Shown here piece by piece: positions 18,033-26,863 of a stretch of 64,000 bases of DNA. The position numbers and the translations under genes are program-made. The stretch's first letter is position 1, and every line of letters begins with the position of its first letter. The notes under the pieces are model-generated. The model had not been told where the DNA came from and did no database searches. It saw only the letters and a list, made by a program, of their open reading frames with translations. Origin of the DNA: Streptomyces sp. CA-278952 (GTDB lineage: Bacteria; Actinomycetota; Actinomycetes; Streptomycetales; Streptomycetaceae); NCBI RefSeq assembly GCF_028747205.1, contig NZ_CP112880.1, forward strand, positions 2,666,001 through 2,730,000, given 5' to 3'.

Positions 18033-18038
18033 TAGGGT
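18033..18038 (+). promoter_or_regulatory. -10 box TAGGGT for leaderless xseB
   Basis: TAGGGT, 7 bases, then ATG 18046. Indicates that xseB has its own promoter despite being downstream of xseA. Confidence 0.4.
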
Positions 18039-18045
18039 GGATCAC

Positions 18046-18291
18046 ATGACGGACGACGACGGGACGACGGCGGCTGCCGCCACGGGCACGCTCGGGTACG
18101 AGCAGGCGCGGGACGAGCTGATCGAGGTCGTACGCCGGCTGGAGGCGGGCGGCACGACGCTGGAGGAGTCGCTGGCCCTGTGGGAGCGGGGCGAGGAGCT
18201 GGCGAAGGTCTGCCGGCACTGGCTGGAGGGCGCCCGCGCCCGGCTGGACGCGGCCCTGGCCCGCCCGCAGGAGGACGACGACCAAGGCTGA
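18046..18291 (+). CDS. xseB: Exodeoxyribonuclease VII small subunit
   Basis: The 81-residue helical subunit wraps the coiled-coil arms of XseA. The core LGYEQARDELIEVVRRLEAG (near residue 14) and TTLEESLALWERGEELAKVC followed by WLEGARARLD is the standard XseB signature. The acidic C-terminal tail is normal. ATG 18046 is chosen by the conserved length and by the TAGGGT box 7 bases upstream; the GTG at 18037 would overlap that box. It acts in the cytoplasm together with XseA; separation from xseA by repeats suggests independent expression. Confidence 0.93.
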   Translation: MTDDDGTTAAAATGTLGYEQARDELIEVVRRLEAGGTTLEESLALWERGEELAKVCRHWLEGARARLDAALARPQEDDDQG

Positions 18292-18401
18292 GCGAGCGAA
18301 CGCCCGCGTGCCCAGCGGTCGCGCGGTGATGGTCCGCCGTGGCGCGGTGGTGGCGGCCCGGTGCGGGGGCGGGCGTCCGCGTTCCGGCCCGGGGCCGTCG
18401 C

Positions 18402-18510
18402 GCAAGACAGATGTACTGTGCAATGGATCACTCCCGGCCAGTTTTAGTTGAAAGTTAACCTATCTCTGGCGTACGTTCGGGTCCTGTCCCCACCGCGTAC
18501 GTTCGGAAGG
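18402..18510 (+). promoter_or_regulatory. AT-rich promoter/operator region of the nitroreductase
   Basis: Within otherwise GC-rich DNA, 18441-18466 is AT-rich and contains adjacent AGTTGAA and AGTTAAC elements, a MarR-like half-site arrangement. The 12-mer GCGTACGTTCGG occurs twice (about 18469 and 18494), and ACAG/CTGT arms flank ATGTA near 18406. GGAAGG at 18505-18510 is the ribosome-binding site. Individual boxes are not proven. Confidence 0.35.
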
Positions 18511-18520
18511 TTTGCACCAG

Positions 18521-19111
18521 ATGTCCCTCGTTCTCGACCCCGCCGCCCAGGACCTCCTCTTCCGTGAGGCCCGTACCGCCAACACCTTCACCGACGAGCC
18601 GGTGACCGACGAGCAGATCCAGGCGGTCTACGACCTGGTCAAGTTCGGGCCGACCGCCTTCAACCAGTCGCCGCTGCGCGTCGTCCTGGTCCGCTCCGCC
18701 GAGGGTCGCGAGCGCCTGGTGCAGCACATGGCCGAGGGCAACCGGCCGAAGACCTCCACGGCCCCGCTGGTCGCGATCCTGGCCGCCGACAACGAGTTCC
18801 ACGAGGAGCTCCCGGCGCTGCTCCCGCACTTCCCGCAGGCCAAGGACATGTTCTTCTCGGAGCGCCCGGTCCGCGAGTCGGCCGCCGGCCTCAACGCCGC
18901 GCTCCAGGCCGCCTACTTCATCATCGGCGTCCGCGCCGCCGGCCTGGCCGCCGGCCCGATGACCGGCTACGACGCCGCGGGCATCCAGAAGGAGTTCCTG
19001 GACGACGACCACGCCCCGCTGATGGTCGTCAACATCGGCAAGCCGGGCGAGGACGCCTGGTTCCCGCGCAGCCCGCGCCTCTCCTTCGACGAGGTCGTCA
19101 CGACCGTCTGA
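18521..19111 (+). CDS. Malonic semialdehyde reductase-type nitroreductase (RutE/HadB-like)
   Basis: The 196-residue flavoprotein belongs to the nitroreductase superfamily. The N-terminal REARTANTFTDEPVTDEQ, FGPTAFNQSPLRVVLVRSAE (FMN-binding loop), FFSERPVRESAAGLNAALQA and GPMTGYDAAGIQKEFL are typical of the RutE/HadB subgroup, which reduces malonic semialdehyde or related enals and nitro compounds with NAD(P)H. The ATG at 18521 lies 10 bases after GGAAGG. RutE acts in uracil catabolism, but no other rut genes are nearby; the uracil permease at 5409 is too distant to link to it. A general detoxification role is equally plausible. Confidence 0.82.
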   Translation: MSLVLDPAAQDLLFREARTANTFTDEPVTDEQIQAVYDLVKFGPTAFNQSPLRVVLVRSAEGRERLVQHMAEGNRPKTSTAPLVAILAADNEFHEELPALLPHFPQAKDMFFSERPVRESAAGLNAALQAAYFIIGVRAAGLAAGPMTGYDAAGIQKEFLDDDHAPLMVVNIGKPGEDAWFPRSPRLSFDEVVTTV

Positions 19112-19179
19112 GTCCCCGACTCCGCCCGAGTCGACGACTCCGTCCGGATCCTTGGCGGCCGAGCCTGGCCGCCCGCATG

Positions 19180-19228
19180 CGAAGGGCCCGGAACACCAGG
19201 AAGTGCACTTGGTGTTCCGGGCCCTTCG
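19180..19228. terminator. Bidirectional terminator, 19-bp perfect stem
   Basis: CGAAGGGCCCGGAACACCA (19180-19198) pairs perfectly with 19210-19228 around an 11-base loop. It lies between the convergent nitroreductase and DUF4245 genes. There is no long T run, as is common in streptomycetes. Confidence 0.85.
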
Positions 19229-19255
19229 CGTACGCGGTTCGGCGCGGGTCGCGCG

Positions 19256-19804
19256 TCAGGAAGCCGGCGCGGCGGGCGGCGTCGTCTTCAGTGCGGCGGC
19301 CATCTCGACCAGGCTCTCCTTCGGAGCCGAGCCGGTCACCACCGTGGTGTGCCCCTTGCCGGGCAGGACGAGGGCGTTGTACTTCGCGCCCTCCCAGTAC
19401 TGCCACTCCGCGCCGGCCACCGTCTCGGTGCGCCCGGTGTCCTTGGCCTTCCTGCTGACCTCGGGGACGTACGTGCCCGCGGCAGCGGTGGACTGCTCGA
19501 CCGCGACGTACCTGCGGTCCGCGTCGAGGAAGCCCAGGTGCCAGGCGTCGCCCGCGGCGTCGTCGTAGCTGACGGAGGTCGCCTTCCACTCCTTCGGCAG
19601 CCCCTCGGGCGCGGCCACCGGGTAGGGGGCGGCGGTCCGCACCGTCGCCAGCTCCACGGTGAAGTCGACGGCCTTGAGGGGATCGGCGTGCTCGTCCTTC
19701 GGGATGAACAGGTAGATGACGCCCGCGCAGGCGGCGATCACCAAGGTCGACAGGAGCATGTCCCGGACTGTCTGCTTGCCTCGCTTGCTTGCCACGGGAT
19801 CCAT
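19256..19804 (-). CDS. DUF4245 domain membrane-anchored protein
   Basis: The 182-residue protein has a short basic N-terminus (ASKRGKQTVRDMLLS), one membrane helix near residues 18-35 (TLVIAACAGVIYLFI) and an exported domain of about 140 residues containing APEGLPKEWKATSVSY, AGDAWHLGFLDADRRYVAVE, VAGAEWQYWEG and TTVVTGSAPKESLVEMA. This matches the actinobacterial DUF4245 family, often found near fumarase or glpX genes; its function is unknown. It is divergent from glpX and convergent with the nitroreductase. No lipobox or catalytic motif is seen. Confidence 0.82.
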   Translation of the reverse strand: MDPVASKRGKQTVRDMLLSTLVIAACAGVIYLFIPKDEHADPLKAVDFTVELATVRTAAPYPVAAPEGLPKEWKATSVSYDDAAGDAWHLGFLDADRRYVAVEQSTAAAGTYVPEVSRKAKDTGRTETVAGAEWQYWEGAKYNALVLPGKGHTTVVTGSAPKESLVEMAAALKTTPPAAPAS

Positions 19805-19894
19805 GGTGGCACGCGGCCTGACACGCCCGGCCGCAGGGTGCCGCTCGGGGCAGCACCCCCGGAAGCGCTCATGCGTGACCCGGCCTGCTCATTT

Positions 19895-19914
19895 TATCGA
19901 CCTACCGATAGAGT
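19895..19914 (+). promoter_or_regulatory. glpX promoter: TATCG/CGATA dyad and TAGAGT -10
   Basis: TATCG-ACCTAC-CGATA (19895-19910) forms a short perfect dyad and overlaps a TAGAGT -10-like box (19909-19914), about 50 bases before the glpX ATG. It could be an operator for glpX or for the divergent DUF4245 gene. Confidence 0.35.
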
Positions 19915-19962
19915 CACAGCACCCTCATATCCGGTCGTCGCCGTACAGAAAGGTGCGCTCCG

Positions 19963-20994
19963 ATGTCCGAGCATCATCTGCCGTCCCACCTGGAGGTCTC
20001 CCCGGAGGCCCCCGACCGCAACCTGGCCCTGGAGTTGGTCCGGGTCACCGAGGCCGCCGCCATGGCTGCCGGGCGCTGGGTGGGCCGCGGCGACAAGATC
20101 GGCGCCGACGGCGCCGCCGTGAAGGCCATGCGGACCCTCGTCTCGACCGTCTCGATGAACGGCGTCGTCGTCATCGGCGAGGGCGAGAAGGACGAAGCCC
20201 CCATGCTGTTCAACGGCGAGCGGGTCGGCGACGGCACCGGCGCCGAGGTCGACATCGCGGTCGACCCGATCGACGGCACCACGCTCAACGCCAAGGGCAT
20301 GCCGAACGCCATCGCCGTGCTGGCGGCGGCCGACCGGGGCGCGATGTTCGACCCGTCCGCGGTCTTCTACATGGACAAGCTGGTGACGGGGCCCGAGGCG
20401 GCGGACTTCGTCGACATCAACGCGCCCGTGTCGGTCAACATCCGGCGTGTGGCGCGGGCGAAGAACTCCACGCCCGAGGACGTCACGGTCGTCATCCTCG
20501 ACCGGCCCCGGCACGAGGGCATCGTCAAGGAGATCCGGGAGACGGGCGCGCGGATCAAGTTCATCTCCGACGGCGACGTCGCGGGCTCGATCATGGCGGC
20601 CCGCGAGGGCACCGGCGTCGACCTGCTGATGGGCATCGGCGGGACGCCCGAGGGCATCATCTCGGCGTGCGCCATAAAGTGCCTCGGCGGCGTCATCCAG
20701 GGCAAGCTCTGGCCCAAGGACGAGGCGGAGCGGCAGCGGGCGCTGGACGCGGGCCACGATCTGGACCGGGTGCTGTCGACCGACGACCTGGTCAGCGGCG
20801 ACAACGTGTTCTTCGTGGCGACGGGGATCACCGACGGTGAGCTGATGCGCGGTGTGCGGTACCGCGCGGAGACGGCGACCACCGAGTCGATCGTGATGCG
20901 CTCCAAGTCCGGCACGATCCGGTCGATCTCCTCGACCCACCGGCTGTCGAAGCTGCGCGCCTACAGCGCCATCGACTTCGACCGCGCGAAGTAG
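19963..20994 (+). CDS. glpX: Class II fructose-1,6-bisphosphatase
   Basis: The 343-residue GlpX-type FBPase hydrolyses fructose-1,6-bisphosphate in gluconeogenesis. Visible blocks are [31 protein letters not shown] (metal-binding Glu), [19 protein letters not shown] (Asp-Pro-Ile-Asp-Gly metal/phosphate motif), [31 protein letters not shown] and [15 protein letters not shown] 19963 is preceded by AAAGG about 10 bases upstream. Actinobacteria commonly have only the class II enzyme. A strong terminator follows. It is cytoplasmic, Mn/Mg dependent and a core gene. Confidence 0.96.
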   Translation: MSEHHLPSHLEVSPEAPDRNLALELVRVTEAAAMAAGRWVGRGDKIGADGAAVKAMRTLVSTVSMNGVVVIGEGEKDEAPMLFNGERVGDGTGAEVDIAVDPIDGTTLNAKGMPNAIAVLAAADRGAMFDPSAVFYMDKLVTGPEAADFVDINAPVSVNIRRVARAKNSTPEDVTVVILDRPRHEGIVKEIRETGARIKFISDGDVAGSIMAAREGTGVDLLMGIGGTPEGIISACAIKCLGGVIQGKLWPKDEAERQRALDAGHDLDRVLSTDDLVSGDNVFFVATGITDGELMRGVRYRAETATTESIVMRSKSGTIRSISSTHRLSKLRAYSAIDFDRAK

Positions 20995-21018
20995 TCCCAC
21001 CAGAACGGCTGCCGGAAC

Positions 21019-21064
21019 GGGGAGGGGTGTGGGGAGCGGGCCATCGCTCCCCACACCCCTCCCC
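21019..21064. terminator. Terminator between glpX and the wbl gene, 19-bp stem
   Basis: GGGGAGGGGTGTGGGGAGC (21019-21037) pairs with 21046-21064 around an 8-base loop. It serves the convergent glpX and WhiB-like genes. Confidence 0.85.
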
Positions 21065-21099
21065 CCGTACGTGCGCGAATCCCGCGGGCGGGGACCGGC

Positions 21100-21474
21100 T
21101 CAGCCCGCCGCCGCTATGTGTTCCGGCGCCGTCGCGGCGGCCGTGAGCTCGACGTCCCGCCGTCGCCGCCGGGCCAGCGCCACCCGGCGCTCCGCGGCGG
21201 TGAGCCCGCCCCACACCCCGTACGGCTCGGGCTGCATCAGCGCGTGCTCCTGGCACTCCACCATGACCGGACACCGGGCGCAGACCCGCTTGGCGGCCTC
21301 CTCGCGGGCCAGCCGGGCAGCGGTCGGTTCCTTCGACGGGGCGAAGAACAGGCCGGCCTCGTCGCGGCGGCAGGCCGCATCGGAATGCCAGGGGCCCGCG
21401 TCGTCCTCCCGGGCGGGGGTCCGCTGGGCCGGAACGGCGGCGAACTGCAGAGGCTGATGCGACGGTTGCAGCAC
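21100..21474 (-). CDS. wblI: WhiB-like [4Fe-4S] regulator (probably WblI)
   Basis: The 124-residue Wbl protein has four cluster cysteines: one in HSDAACRRDEAGLFF, then CARCPVMVEC, which supplies the remaining three. They are followed by the conserved GVWGG turn and the basic RRVALARRRRR tail for DNA contact. Wbl proteins bind sigma-A and, through the cluster, sense redox state or nitric oxide. The GTG start at 21474 has AGGAG 6 bases upstream. Position next to glpX and upstream of the class I fumarase corresponds to wblI (SCO5046) as I remember S. coelicolor; the symbol rests on that synteny, while the family is certain. Confidence 0.85.
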   Translation of the reverse strand: MLQPSHQPLQFAAVPAQRTPAREDDAGPWHSDAACRRDEAGLFFAPSKEPTAARLAREEAAKRVCARCPVMVECQEHALMQPEPYGVWGGLTAAERRVALARRRRRDVELTAAATAPEHIAAAG

Positions 21475-21668
21475 GGTCTACTCCTGACGACGGCTACGGC
21501 TTCGCGAGCGAGAGTCGATGCAGCACTCCCTACCCGCTGTGCGTACGCCTATGCACTGCGTGGCACCAGCGCGCGGTGCACCGGAATGCGCCCCCGCGGC
21601 TTTATGGCCGATTACCGGAGGTCGTGCGCCCCGCCGTATGCGCCGTATGTCGTGCGCCCCCGCCGTAT

Positions 21669-22361
21669 TCAGTGGCCGAGATGTTTGCGCAGCCGCTGCT
21701 GGAGGTCAGCGACGAACTTGCCCCGCTTCGGCCTGGCTTCCACGCTGCCGAACACGGAATAGCCGTTGACCACGACGACCGGTGCTTCCGGGTCCGGCGA
21801 TTCGAGCGTCCGCACTTCGAAGCTGCCGAAGACGCCCGTGCCGTTGCCGCGCAGGGAAATGTTCTCCGGCACCCGGACGTCGACGCTGCCGAAGATGGAC
21901 GTCGCATTGATAACGGTGAGGCGTTGGCCGAAAAGCGCTTCGGTCAGATCGATCTCCACGCTGCCGAAGAGCGCGAAGGCGTTCGTCCGGCCGCCGACCC
22001 GCCAACGGCCCTTGCGGTTGGCGCTGCTGAAGACCGCGACGAGATTGTCCGCGGGGCCGTCGGGGGCCTCGGGGCCGTAGGCGTACGGCTGGGAGTCCGG
22101 GCGGGCCGTGGAGCCGGAGGCGGCGGGCAGGTCCCGGACCAGCGGCTGGAGTTCGCCGACGGTCTTGGCCCGGTAGACCAGGTCGATCCGCTCCGCGTGC
22201 TCGTCCGCCGTCAGACGACCCTCGGCCATCGCCTCCCGCAGGATGTCCGCGATCCGGTCGCGGTCGGCGTCGGAGGCGCGGATGCCATCGCCGTCCAGGG
22301 CTTCGGCGGGCGGCCGGGCGGCCGGCGCGTGGGGCTGCTGGGGCTGCTTCTCTAGGTCCAC
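21669..22361 (-). CDS. DUF1707 / LiaF-like domain protein
   Basis: The 230-residue protein has an N-terminal DUF1707 domain (GIRASDADRDRIADILREAM, GRLTADEHAERIDLVYRAK; residues 25-80), then after a Pro/Gly linker a C-terminal beta-rich LiaF/DUF2154-like region built from repeats AVFSSANRKGRW, FALFGSVEIDL, SIFGSVDVRVPE, GVFGSFEVRT and SVFGSVEARP. Such proteins are linked to cell-envelope stress sensing in actinobacteria, but no function is proven. GTG 22361 is used because a minus-strand TACGCT lies 6 bases upstream (leaderless). No membrane helix is obvious. Confidence 0.83.
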   Translation of the reverse strand: MDLEKQPQQPHAPAARPPAEALDGDGIRASDADRDRIADILREAMAEGRLTADEHAERIDLVYRAKTVGELQPLVRDLPAASGSTARPDSQPYAYGPEAPDGPADNLVAVFSSANRKGRWRVGGRTNAFALFGSVEIDLTEALFGQRLTVINATSIFGSVDVRVPENISLRGNGTGVFGSFEVRTLESPDPEAPVVVVNGYSVFGSVEARPKRGKFVADLQQRLRKHLGH

Positions 22362-22367
22362 CGCCCC

Positions 22368-22373
22368 AGCGTA
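22368..22373 (-). promoter_or_regulatory. -10 box TACGCT for the leaderless DUF1707 gene
   Basis: On the minus strand TACGCT, GGGGCG, then GTG 22361. No ribosome-binding site is present, consistent with a leaderless mRNA. Confidence 0.45.
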
Positions 22374-22448
22374 CCCAAACGCGATAGATCGCGACTACCC
22401 CTCCAACCGGCGCGCCCCGGCCCCGCACCCGCCTTCCGGGGGCGGGAT

Positions 22449-22467
22449 CCAGGTGAGCCTTACCTCA
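22449..22467. promoter_or_regulatory. DmdR/IdeR-like iron box upstream of class I fumarase
   Basis: Read on the minus strand the site is TGAGGTAAGGCTCACCTGG, matching 15 of 19 positions of the DmdR1/IdeR/DtxR consensus TTAGGTTAGGCTCACCTAA. It lies about 90 bases before the fumarase start and about 26 bases upstream of a TACCCT -10-like box (22493-22498). GGATCC hexamers flank it on both sides. An iron-loaded regulator here would link the Fe-S fumarase to iron supply. Confidence 0.6.
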
Positions 22468-22555
22468 CAGGATCCTCCCGGGGGCGGCGCTCTACCCTGG
22501 TGGATGCGCTGCCCGAGGGAGGTCAGCCGCCGTCACCGAGTGAGGAATGGCCGTC

Positions 22556-24226
<1,671 letters not shown>

Positions 24227-24248
24227 CCCACGCTCCGTGGACGCCACC

Positions 24249-24280
24249 GGGAGGGCCCGTCCGCGCGGACGGGCCCTCCC
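24249..24280. terminator. 32-bp perfect palindrome terminator
   Basis: GGGAGGGCCCGTCCGC followed directly by its reverse complement. It sits between the convergent fumarase and LuxR genes and marks the left edge of the PKS/NRPS island. Confidence 0.85.
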
Positions 24281-24288
24281 GCGCGTTC

Positions 24289-25290
24289 TCAGCCGTCCAG
24301 CAGACCCGATGTCGCGACCAGATACCCCAGCTGCGCCCGGCTGTTGCTGCCCAGCTGCTCGGAGACCTTGCGCATGTGCTCGGCGACGCTGCGGCGGCTC
24401 ATGCCGATCCGGCGGGCGATGGCGGCGTCCGTCTCACCGTTGACGACGGCCTGGAGGATGGTGCGCTGGAGGTCGGAGGTGACGACGGGGGTACGCAGCG
24501 GCGCGCGTTCGGGGCGGACCGGCACCGCGCGGGACCACGCCTCGTCGAAGTGGCGGACCAGGAAGCGGACCAGCGACGGGTGCTGGACGCGCAGGGCGGT
24601 GTGCGGTTCGTCGGAGAACGGGATGAGGGCGAGGTCCCGGTCGAAGACGATGAACCGGTCGGCGACCTCGGCGAGGGTCCTGACCTCGGCGCCCTCGGCG
24701 GTCACCTGCTCGATGTAGGCGAGCGTGGTGCGATCCGAGCGGACGGTGTGCTGGTAGAGGGTGCGCTGCCGGATGCCGCGGCGCAGGTTGCCCAGGTCGC
24801 GCGGGAGCGACTGCTCCAGGACGTGGGCGGGCCGCCCGCCGCCGGGGTGGGCGGTGCGGACCTCGGTGCGGCAGCCGCTGACCCCGGCGTCCAGGGCCTT
24901 GCCGATGACGGCCGTGCCGGAGAGCCGGGTGAGGACGGGGCGTTCCTGCCGGTGCATCTCGGCGTAGAGCCCCTCGAAGGCGGCGAGGGTGGCGCGGGCG
25001 GAGCGCAGGGTGCGGCGCTGCTCGACGATCGCCTCCTCGATCGGGGCGAGCGCGGCGAACGAGGCGGTCTCCGGCGGTACGGGGATGAGGTAGCCGGGTG
25101 ACTCCTGGTCGGCCACCACCAGGTGCAGCGACCGCAGGCAGGGGGGCGCGGCGCCGGCCGGGAGGCAGCCCTCCGTCAGCGCACGGCGATAGGCCGCGAG
25201 CGCCGCCTCGCAGGGTTGTTCCGGTATCGACCGGTCCGAGGGTGATTCACGGCAATCACATACCGGTGAGGGGGAATGATCGTCCTTCAC
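24289..25290 (-). CDS. LuxR-type HTH regulator of the PKS/NRPS island
   Basis: The 333-residue regulator has the same architecture as the one at 6931: an N-terminal 75 residues with cysteines (CDCRES), a middle effector domain with RQRTLYQHTVRSDRTTLAYI and GAEVRTLAEVADRFIVFD, and a C-terminal LuxR HTH with VNGETDAAIARRIGMSRRSV. It is divergent from the MFS gene with only 49 bases between starts, so it probably controls the island's promoter. The GTG start at 25290 follows a minus-strand TAATCT box by 8 bases, suggesting a leaderless mRNA. No receiver domain or ATPase is present. The signal ligand is unknown. Confidence 0.83.
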   Translation of the reverse strand: MKDDHSPSPVCDCRESPSDRSIPEQPCEAALAAYRRALTEGCLPAGAAPPCLRSLHLVVADQESPGYLIPVPPETASFAALAPIEEAIVEQRRTLRSARATLAAFEGLYAEMHRQERPVLTRLSGTAVIGKALDAGVSGCRTEVRTAHPGGGRPAHVLEQSLPRDLGNLRRGIRQRTLYQHTVRSDRTTLAYIEQVTAEGAEVRTLAEVADRFIVFDRDLALIPFSDEPHTALRVQHPSLVRFLVRHFDEAWSRAVPVRPERAPLRTPVVTSDLQRTILQAVVNGETDAAIARRIGMSRRSVAEHMRKVSEQLGSNSRAQLGYLVATSGLLDG

Positions 25291-25339
25291 AAGGATGCAG
25301 ATTACCTTTGTGCAATCGTGAGGCCCCCGTCCGGCGTCC

Positions 25340-26863
25340 GTGCTCGACGAGTATGTCCGGGTGACATCTGGAATGGGCAGTGCGGACGGGCCGAAGGCGG
25401 ACGAGGCGGACGGCGGTGCCCGGAAGTCCCGGGAAGCTCAGGAGGCCCGGGATACCGCGGTCTCCGAGCGCCGCTTTCGATTCCTCGTCGCCGGATACGC
25501 GGTGTCTTCCTACGGCACTTTCCTGAATATGGTGGCGCTGAATCTCTTCGTCTACGAGACGACGGGCCGGGCGCTGGCCATGGGGCTGTTCATGGCGGTG
25601 CGGCTCGCCTCCGGATTCGTCGCCGGTCTGGTCGTGGGCGGTCTGCTCGCCCGTTTCAGCGCGAAAAGCATCATGCTGTGGGCCAATGTCGGGCAGGGCT
25701 CCGTGATGCTGGTGCTCATCCTGGCGCCGGACGGTCTGCTGACCGGGGCGCTGATGGCCGTCTCGGTGGTGATCGGGGCGTGCGGGACGCTGTTCATGGT
25801 GGCGTTGCGCAGTTCGATCCCGGAGATGGTCGGGGAGGACCGCAGGGCCTGGGCGAACTCCCTCTCGATCACCGGCCGTTCGCTGGCCATGGTGGCGGGG
25901 TTCGCCTCGGCGGGCGTGGTGGTGTCCCTCGTGGGGTACACGGCGGCCTTCGTCGTCGACATGGCGACGTTCGTGGCCTGCGCGGTGACGGTGGCCCTGC
26001 TGCCGATCGCCGGAGGCAAGGGAGCGGACGCCGCCAAGGGAGCGGACGGCAAGGGAGCGGACGGCAAGGGAGCGGACGGCAAGGGAGCGGACGGCACCGC
26101 CGCCGAGGGCTCCGGGGCCGGGAAGGACGCCCCGGGCGCCGCGTCCGCGAAGGGCGGCAGGCGCTGGCGGCCCGTGGCCTTCCTCGCGCTGGCCGCCGCA
26201 CCCGGGATGGGCCTGATGGTGGCCCTGCGCGGGGTCGACGCGTTCGGCTCCTCGTCCCACAACGCGGCGCTGCCGATCTACTCCACCTCGCTCGACACGT
26301 CGAACCCCGCGGTGTTCGTCAGCGCGTTCTGGTGCGTGTGGGCGCTCGGCAACATCGGGGCCCAGCAGGTGATCCAGCGGTACGCGCAGCGCACCGGACG
26401 CTCCGTGGGGGCGCTCGGATTCGGCTACGGCACGGTGGTGATGTCGGCGGCGTTCATCGCGGCGTTCGCCGGGTTCCCGCTGGCCGTGACCGCGGTGATC
26501 GCGCTGATCGCGGGGGCTGCGGACGGCCTCACCGAGGTCGCGTACACCTCGCATCTCCAGACACTTCCGGCCACCTTGCGCGGCCACGCCTTCGGTCTTT
26601 CGGCCACTTTCGAGAACCTCGGCTTCGGCGTCGGCATGATCCTTGTGGCGGCGGCCCTCGACCGGTTCTCCCCGCTGGCCGTGGTGGGCTGGTCCCATGG
26701 CGCCGCCATCGTCGTCGCCGTGGTGTTCCTGCTGAGGGTGGCGGGAGTGCGGCGGGCGGGACGGGTGGGGCGTGCGGGGCGTGCGGGGTTGCGAAAGGAA
26801 GAGGCCGTTGAGGGACGACCGGATCGCGGTGATCGGGACGGCGCTGAGGTTTCCGGGGGCTGA
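25340..26863 (+). CDS. MFS transporter of the PKS/NRPS island
   Basis: This 507-residue MFS protein has about twelve membrane helices, beginning with FRFLVAGYAVSSYGTFLNMV after a charged N-terminus. The central cytoplasmic loop contains a KGADG repeat (five copies from a 15-bp tandem repeat, 26018-26095). Later motifs LRGVDAFGSSSHNAALPIY and LPATLRGHAFGLSATFEN resemble macrolide-efflux/MFS_3-type exporters. The start is GTG 25340 or ATG 25373; neither has a good ribosome-binding site. The 3' end overlaps the PKS start by 56 bases, placing it first in the biosynthetic operon. Export or self-resistance is the likely role. Confidence 0.83.
   Translation: MLDEYVRVTSGMGSADGPKADEADGGARKSREAQEARDTAVSERRFRFLVAGYAVSSYGTFLNMVALNLFVYETTGRALAMGLFMAVRLASGFVAGLVVGGLLARFSAKSIMLWANVGQGSVMLVLILAPDGLLTGALMAVSVVIGACGTLFMVALRSSIPEMVGEDRRAWANSLSITGRSLAMVAGFASAGVVVSLVGYTAAFVVDMATFVACAVTVALLPIAGGKGADAAKGADGKGADGKGADGKGADGTAAEGSGAGKDAPGAASAKGGRRWRPVAFLALAAAPGMGLMVALRGVDAFGSSSHNAALPIYSTSLDTSNPAVFVSAFWCVWALGNIGAQQVIQRYAQRTGRSVGALGFGYGTVVMSAAFIAAFAGFPLAVTAVIALIAGAADGLTEVAYTSHLQTLPATLRGHAFGLSATFENLGFGVGMILVAAALDRFSPLAVVGWSHGAAIVVAVVFLLRVAGVRRAGRVGRAGRAGLRKEEAVEGRPDRGDRDGAEVSGG
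26018..26095 (+). repeat. 15-bp tandem repeat coding for KGADG in the MFS loop
   Basis: Five copies of AAGGGAGCGGACGGC (the first followed by a 3-base insertion) lie in frame inside the MFS gene. The repeat keeps the reading frame, so copy-number change would only alter the central loop length. Confidence 0.85.

Noticed and set aside
17796..18035. 79-codon frame overlapping the xseA stop by ATGA
   Set aside because: It runs through the 39-bp repeats and has Arg/Gly/Pro repeats with no recognisable fold; the overlap looks accidental.
14953..18423. Very long minus-strand open frame opposite the APC permease and xseA, and similar kilobase-long antisense frames elsewhere, for example 29951-35110
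   Set aside because: They lie antisense to genes with clear domains and their translations are His/Arg/Gly/Pro-rich low complexity, as expected for the complement of GC-rich coding DNA.
18521..19111. Linking the RutE-like nitroreductase with the uracil permease as one pyrimidine-degradation pathway
   Set aside because: They are 12 kb apart with core genes between, and no other rut genes are present.
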